Below, piece after piece: positions 57,931 through 64,000 of a DNA stretch of 64,000 nt; position 1 is the stretch's first letter; each line of letters begins with the position of its first letter. A program made the position numbers and the translations under genes. Source of the DNA: Anthopleura xanthogrammica (Eukaryota > Cnidaria > Anthozoa > Actiniaria > Actiniidae); NCBI GenBank assembly GCA_964019055.1, contig OZ025218.1, forward strand, positions 507,501 through 571,500. The letters are read 5' to 3'. The notes beneath the pieces are model-generated. The model was not told where the DNA came from and made no database searches. It saw only the letters and a list, made by a program, of their open reading frames with translations.

Positions 57931-58235
57931 ACGGGGGGGGGGGGGGGGGGGGGTACTCCCTATAATTGACTATACGGGGATGCTCCGCCCGAAAGGAGTA
58001 CGTTTTTCAGGCCGCAGGTATAGAAAAAAGGGTGGGAATTTGTGAATTTTGGTATAAAAAGGGGTAGCTTTTCTTCAAAAGTATATGAAAGGAGTACCTT
58101 TTCAGGCAAAAAAGTATATAAAAGGGGTAACTTTTTGCTGAAATTTGGTATATCAAAGGGTAAGGGGTCGAGAGTCCGGGCGGAGCATCCCCGTATGAAA
58201 CGACCCGAAGTACCGCCCCCCCCCCCGGGTTTAGG
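57930..58235. mobile_element. Inverted-repeat element with G/C homopolymer ends
   Basis: A run of about 22 G then TACGGGGATGCTCCGCCCG at the left; CGGGCGGAGCATCCCCGTA then a run of about 12 C at the right. The middle has repeated AAAGGAGTACC and TATAAAAGGGGTA. About 300 bp, non-coding. Confidence 0.75.
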
Positions 58236-58738
58236 ACATAGTCAAGAATGCTAAAGGATTAACTCGTAAACACCAAGATTACCTGGATAAATGTCTCTTT
58301 AGAAGCAGACAAAAATCGCTGCACGAAAATTACCGCAAAAAACCGCAGGTTTTTTCTCTAGGTACTATTCACGACACAACACCCTTCATTCTAATCCGAT
58401 CTTTGAATTCAGTAGACGTTTCATTACCGAGCCCTTTTTATTCTTTATCAGAATGTTTAGCGGAAGCAATTTATTATTGACAGGCTGTTCTCTAAAAAAA
58501 TCTTTTGTAAAATAAATTATACTGTATATATACTGTATATTGGCGTATACACGACCACATCAGCCATGCTAATTGCTGATTAGTCTAACAGTATAGATTT
58601 TTTCATTAATAACGAGTAAAAATCGCTATTTTGAACAATTTTCAGAATGAATTCCGCAAACGTTTTTGTTTTATCATAATCTCAGTTATAAATAACGGTT
58701 TTGAAAATAGAAAATCTCAATCAGATCTAAAGACATAT

Positions 58739-58971
58739 ACCCCGTTCACACTATAGCTTAAACATGTTTTAAAGTAGTTTAACTAAACATGTTTTGAAAA
58801 TTATTTACAAACATTGTTCACTCTTTGATGAAATAATACATATAAACTATCCTTCATATTGTACTGAACAGATTAGAGATAAAATAATTATATTGAAGCT
58901 TTCTAGTCTCTAAACATTTTGTTTAATAAAAACTCAGTTTAACTAAACAGGTTTTGGTGTGAATGGGGTAA
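58739..58971. mobile_element. MITE of about 230 bp
   Basis: TACCCCGTTCACACT at the left; the right end is the reverse complement of TACCCCATTCACACC. AGTTTAACTAAACA occurs in both arms. No coding capacity. Confidence 0.75.
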
Positions 58972-59429
58972 TAGTCACCTATTCAATTACACATGTCCTT
59001 CAACGATATGACAGTTTGATAGGTCTTTTCTTCATGAAGGATGTTATAATCCAAGTGCATTTGGTTCAGCACTTTAAAGATTTAAACCCGTTATAAAAAC
59101 GTTTAAACAAAGGTGTTTACTTCCTCATAATTATATGTAAAGAAGTTGACGATTGAATTGTATTGTATAAGTTTTACTGTTTTAGTTTTTTTAGGTCAGT
59201 TTTATTTTTTCAGGTCAGTTTCAAATCAATTTTAATAGTTAAAAAATGCCTATATGATAATATCATAATATAATATAGGAGAGGAGAACTGAGTCAAATA
59301 TTACAGTCAAAACAACTCGCTTATTTCCTATGTCTTGCCTAACTAAGCACTAACTATCTCCTATTTCTTGCTATCTATTTCACGGTTATATTATTTGCAC
59401 TCTATATACTTTGCTTAATTGAATACATA

Positions 59430-59600
59430 GACCGTAAAAATGGTTTTCCAATTTGAAACTACGTGTCATTTCCTCATGGATTATCTAATTGTTCCCTAGC
59501 AACGCTAGCGCCGGAAAGAAGGGATATAATATGCATAACTTAAAACTTGGACTTTCATTTCAAAGAGAATACGTGGTCTAAAATGGACAACATTAATTTT
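59430..59600. mobile_element. MITE family A, copy 10 (diverged)
   Basis: CTACGTGTCATTTCCTCATG at the left and GAATACGTGGTCTAAAATGG at the right, with a replaced middle. Confidence 0.5.
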
Positions 59601-59939
59601 TATCTGGTTTAATATCGTTTTCGGGAAGTTAGAAAGTTTAATTAAAAGCATGGGTTCGCACCTAGTATTATAAGCAAGTTGTTTGGTCTCAAATGCGCGA
59701 TATTCACGCAGAAAAAAATGATTTTATTATTCCGAGATTTGACTCAACAAGGCCACATATTTTGCCTATGCTTGAAATGGATCTAATATCATTGGTTAGT
59801 ATTTTTGTAAATGAAAATTAAGAAAACTAACTTATCTAAGCTTTTAGAAAACAATTGTTACAAAAAGTGCAGCTCGTGAGAAAGTAATTTTCCCTTAGAT
59901 TATTTTTTGATGATTATTAGTATCCTTAATATTGGTATT

Positions 59940-60225
59940 AATGCCATTGTCATTGTCATTGTCATTGTCATTGTCATTGTCATTGTCATTGTCATTGTCA
60001 TTGTCATTGTCATTGTCATTGTCATTGTCATTGTCATTGTCATTGTCATTGTCATTGTCATTGTCATTGTCATTGTCATTGTCATTGTCATTGTCATTGT
60101 CATTGTCATTGTCATTGTCATTGTCATTGTCATTGTCATTGTCATTGTCATTGTCATTGTCATTGTCATTGTCATTGTCATTGTCATTGTCATTGTCATT
60201 GTCATTGTCATTGTCATTGTCATTT
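59940..60225. repeat. TTGTCA hexamer array
   Basis: About 47 near-perfect units ending 47 bases before the first exon of the CTL4 pseudogene. Confidence 0.95.
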
Positions 60226-60272
60226 CAAAATGATCTTTTTGCTTACAATATATATATTATTTCTATTTGCAG

Positions 60273-60823
60273 TTCCTTGTCCAACAGGATGATTGACCTA
60301 CAAGGGCTCGAGTTCCTGCTACCGGGCTGGCACCAAACCAACGACCAAATGGAACGAAGCAAGAAAAGCCTGTTTATCCATGGGTGGTGACTTGGTGAAG
60401 ATAAGGTCAGCCCGAGAGAACAGATATGTGGCCTTTCTTGCTCGTACTTTCACAAGTAGCAGTGACATGTGGATTGGGCTAGTTGGAGGTAAAAAGTGAT
60501 TGATTGATACAAGGCTCAATATAATAAAAGTTCAACATACAGTCAAACCTATTATAAGCGACCGTCTTTTAAGCGGACATCCTTTATTAAGCGTTCGTTT
60601 GGCAACTTTTCCCTATTTAGATTCCTCGAACAAGTTCACATGGGTGGACGGCACTGCTTTGTCCAGCCAGAAGTACACCAACTGGAACTCAGGCGAACCT
60701 AACAACTACAATAGACAAGCAGAAGACTGTGGTATGATAAACCTAAGGAGTTTGAAATGGAATGATGCTGTCTGCAACCACGACGTTGCGATGACTTACG
60801 TATGCGAGGAAGAAAAAATATAA
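60273..60823 (+). pseudogene. C-type lectin pseudogene (CTL4), nonsense codon in the CTLD
   Basis: Two CTLD exons on the plus strand, 60273-60488 and 60621-60823, with normal splice sites and the same intron position as CTL1-3. In exon 2 the conserved Trp codon at the start of the CTLD (GWVTYK in CTL1) reads TGA, giving PTG-stop-LTYKG. The rest is well preserved ([43 protein letters not shown]). No signal-peptide exon was found upstream; a TTGTCA hexamer array lies directly before the exon. Probably recently inactivated. Confidence 0.75.
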
Positions 60824-60839
60824 CGATTCTTTAAAGAGA

Positions 60840-62190
60840 ATAAAAAATAGCTCTGATAATAACATAATCATAATGCGTACCACAGGACCAATTTTGACGA
60901 AACCATGAAAACTTAATAATTTTTTTTATATAATTTGTTTTCCATGATTTTCCTCTCACAGCCTTTTTCCTAAATTGTCTAACACTTTTTTCTAAATTGG
61001 GTTCCCTGTGGTAATAGAAACGTAAATTCCAAAGAAGATAAATTTCGAGCTGTGTTGTAATAAGAAGATACCTTAAATTAAAGGCAAAAGTTCATCAATC
61101 TTGTTGATATTATGCATTAATGTTAAAAATATTGACATGGCTAACTGCATGGACCTGTGATCTCACTGCCTACCAATCAAAACAATCTATTAAATCGACG
61201 AATCACAAGACAGATAACAACAAACAACGCGATAACCACGCCTGCTTTTATCTCTCTGTTTATTTCGAAAAAGAATCCGATAATTCTTCGATATCAAAAA
61301 TGCTCAAAAATTACAGCTCTAAAAAGAAAATGCTTTGAAATATATCGAAGATCTCAATGACACAAAAGTCAGTACTTTTCACTTCGCGGATATGATACAC
61401 CCCTTACGGCTGTGGTCTTTAGTTCAACTCCACAGACCCGGCACCTTCCTATCCTTCGAGTGTTTTTCTCCACCGATCCTTGTATTGACTACACTTGTTC
61501 CCAATAACAGGTGTAAAAACGTACAAAAGATCTCTTTTTCCCCCTCCAATTAATATTATAATTTAACCGCGTTCCTTGGTTCATCCTAACTCATTTACTC
61601 ATTACTTAGTTGAGACTCATTTCAGCGTCAAAATATTCACAAATACCAACCAGTAAAGTAAAGAATGCACAACTTGAACAATGCAAACACTTTGAAATTC
61701 CACGGACCTTTACTGGAGCACATATATATTCTACACAAAATCGAGGCAAACCCTGAGCAACAGAGAATTCAAAACTGGAGCATTCGCTGTCTGGAAAAAG
61801 TAGTTTTGGTGGCATTAATCAAGGCGTTTCCATGATACTCCATGAGTACGTGCCCTTGAAAACTTTGAATTATATTGAAATAATTTTGATTGACGAGCAC
61901 CAAAACCTACTGTACTGTATATCCCGAGTGCGACTACTAAATCCCTCGCGTAATCACAGAATAAATAATTTTCAATTCCAAACATCCAGCTCCATGATAC
62001 AGAATTTTACAAATGCAATACTATAAATTAATCGGACGCAAAAATCGATTTTTTTGTTCAAAGCTTTGATTTCCCATGCAACAGGTCGCAAAAGAAACAT
62101 ATGAATAATTAATGAGCGCGCACCCTGGATATTGCGTCACTTCAATGTCAGATCTTATTGGCTGGTTTTATTGCGTTGTTTATTTGCCTT
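60840..62190. other. Intergenic stretch
   Basis: AATAAA at 60839 follows the CTL4 stop. 61655-61770 is a diverged piece of the foldback family of 424-783 (GTAAAGAATG, CCACGGAC). Nothing else recognised. Confidence 0.4.
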
Positions 62191-62193
62191 GAG

Positions 62194-62200
62194 TTATATA
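62194..62200 (+). promoter_or_regulatory. Candidate TATA box of the Thr-rich gene
   Basis: TTATATA lies 128 bases before the ATG, in the sequence GAGTTATATACCTG. Only the position and base composition support it. Confidence 0.3.
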
Positions 62201-62327
62201 CCTGTCGGGTAAACGATTACGCCTAGAAGCCGCTACTCAAAGAGGTGCTTTCAAGAGATTTATTTACATAGGCTTGATGCGCTACAAGGTAAAGGTCTAA
62301 AGAAAAGACAATATATATCTAGGCAAA

Positions 62328-63792
62328 ATGAAGTGCTATTTGATTCTGTTCCTTGGTATATGTAGTGCAGCTATAGTGCAGGTCAACAGTTTTTGCTCTA
62401 GGCCGTATGATTACCAGTACTGGGAGCGTCAAACGATTGAACAGCGAAGCCAAGATGCAGACATTATAGTCTACGCCGAAGTCATAAAAAGTCCTTGCCA
62501 CAAACCAGAACCGCTAACTACGACACAAGCTCCTACTACTTCAACGACAGCTATCTTAGAAAAAATTGGACTACGGAACTCCACTACCAATGCAAGCTTG
62601 AGTGGCAACTATACGGCTTCATCCATACCGGAGACGACGACGGCAGCGCCTACTACCACTGCAGCGCCTACTACAACTGCGGCCCCGACAACGACTGCTA
62701 TTCCTACTACGCTACCAGCACATAACTGCAGTTTTGGGTCCTATAATGCAAGTTTGAGGATTCATTGTGTTATCAAAGGTGGGGCAATACCGGAGTATAT
62801 TAATCTTGAAGAGCTTGGATTTGGAAATGGAACCTGTTTTTTTAGGGAACTCAATGAAACTGAGCACGATTTTCATGCGTATAATGGCAAAAACTATACT
62901 ATCTTTTTGAAAAGGTGAGGACAGCATTATACAGATTATTCACTCACTCTCCCCTTCGTTCAATCATTCGTTCGTTCATTTTGTCATTCGTTTATCAGTC
63001 ATTTATGAATTATTTGTCCGTTCATTCATTCATTTATTATTTCATTCGTTCATCCATTTATTCATTCATTCATTCATTCATTCATTCATTCATTCATTCA
63101 TTCATTCATTCATTCATTCATTCATTCATTCATTCATTGATTCATTCATTCATTCATTCATCCATTCATTCATTCATTCATTCATTCATTCATTCATCCA
63201 TTCATTCATTCATTCATTCATTCACTCATTCATCCATTCATCCATTCATCCATTCATTCATTCATTCATTCATTCATTCATTCATTCATTCATTCATTCA
63301 TTCATTCATTCATTCATTCATTCATTCATTCATTCATTCATTCATTCATTCATTCATTCATTCATTAATCCATTCATTCATTCATTCATCCATTCATTAA
63401 TGCATTCATTCATTCATTCATTCATTAATCCATTCATTCATTCATTCATTCAAAACACCTCTTCCTTCAACACCTCTTCCTTCTCAGCCATTTTTCACTA
63501 ATTGTATCCCCTATATGTCCTATATCTATTTGTTAGAAAGCACAACGTCGCTAGAGAAGACAGCTTCACCCTACATACCGTCAACGTCCAGCCCGCCACC
63601 AAGGAGATGGTAAACACTACAATGCTGAAGCCCATCTTCAAGGTGGCTGGTCGCCACGCCCACGCGGCTATAGATGTCTGGGTCAACAAGACCGATCCTG
63701 TCTGTAAACCATACAATGGAGCTCCTAGTCACATGCTTTTCTCGCTTACCTCAATGAGTTTCATTACAATGTCCACATTTTTCTTGTATTAG
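62328..63792 (+). CDS. Secreted, Thr-rich (mucin-like), probably GPI-anchored protein
   Basis: Two exons, 62328-62914 and 63537-63792, about 280 residues. The leader is MKCYLILFLGICSAAIVQVN. Next comes FCSRPYDYQYWERQTIEQRS and ADIIVYAEVIKSPC, faintly like the start of an NTR (netrin/TIMP) module but not enough to name it. A Thr/Pro/Ala stretch (TTTAAPTTTAAPTTT) is a likely O-glycosylation region, and there are several N-glycosylation sequons. The C-terminus ends in an uncharged hydrophobic tail (MLFSLTSMSFITMSTFFLY), typical of a GPI-anchor signal. The intron is mostly an ATTC repeat. Function unknown. Confidence 0.7.
62940..63455. repeat. ATTC tetranucleotide array
   Basis: About 500 bp of ATTC with ATCC and ATTA variants in the single intron of the Thr-rich gene. 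Confidence 0.92.
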
Positions 63793-63834
63793 ATTGAATT
63801 ATTGTTTTCAGAAGTTTGTAGATACTATTCAGCT

Positions 63835-63945
63835 ATGCAGCTTAATTTGGAGGACAAAGCAATAGATTCCAATTCTCAAGAAATTAAAATTCTTTTGTTT
63901 TGTCCTCCAAACTGAGCTGCTTTGACATCACGTGAAAGGGGTTTA
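63835..63945. mobile_element. Hairpin family B, copy 5
   Basis: GCTTAATTTGGAGGACAAAG and TTGTCCTCCAAACTGAGCTG arms followed by CATCACGTGAAAGGGGT, 45 bases after the stop codon of the Thr-rich gene. Confidence 0.78.
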
Positions 63946-64000
63946 ATACATTGAGGAAAATATATAGAATTAGAAGGTTGGGTTGGTAAGATATGACAAA

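Noticed and set aside
62915..63400. 161-residue frame of SFIHSFIH repeats
   Set aside because: ATTC tetranucleotide array in the intron of the Thr-rich gene.

Overview
The window is eukaryotic nuclear DNA with intron-rich genes (GT-AG introns, mostly phase 1), AT-rich introns and very many short interspersed and tandem repeats. The protein content consists of fucolectin-type F5/8 domains, thrombospondin type-1 repeats, a D8C domain, PAN, HYR and sushi modules, small C-type lectins and an intronless rhodopsin-class receptor. This combination points to a cnidarian, most likely an anthozoan such as a stony coral or sea anemone. That placement is inference from domain content, not from a database search.

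Layout. Positions 827-6977 (+) hold the 3' part of a secreted lectin-like gene with two fucolectin (FTP) domains, one Ig domain, a D8C domain and a C-terminal PAN/apple domain; its 5' end lies off the window. Positions 7000-11400 are intergenic and repeat-rich. Positions 11420-43115 (+) hold one very large gene of 44 exons that I could join in phase from signal peptide to stop, about 2,557 residues. Its order is five TSP1 repeats, an unrecognised region of roughly 1,040 residues, two degenerate ricin-type beta-trefoil blocks, an FTP domain, four EGF domains, two sushi, two HYR, one sushi-like, two GCC2/GCC3-type cysteine-rich modules and a final Ig domain. Positions 43270-45600 are a higher-order repeat of palindromes and a 12-bp minisatellite.

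Positions 46600-60900 are a small cluster of C-type lectin (CTL) and GPCR genes. CTL1(-), a truncated GPCR pseudogene(-), a third GPCR 5' relic(-), CTL2(-), CTL3(-), an intact GPCR(+) and a CTL pseudogene(+) lie in that order. The GPCR-then-CTL order is the same on both strands, so part of the cluster is an inverted duplication. Positions 62328-63792 (+) encode a two-exon secreted, threonine-rich, probably GPI-anchored protein.

Functional reading (inference): most of the genes encode secreted or cell-surface carbohydrate-binding or matrix proteins (FTP, beta-trefoil and CTLD lectin folds). The neighbourhood could therefore serve extracellular matrix, mucus or recognition of microbes. No reverse transcriptase, transposase, rRNA or functional tRNA gene was recognised. 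The mobile DNA seen is non-autonomous: one MITE family (here called family A, about ten copies), a hairpin family (family B, five to six copies), several foldback elements and tRNA-derived SINE-like pieces. Exon edges were read by eye from splice consensus and reading-phase consistency, so individual edges may be off by a few bases. Repeat edges are approximate.
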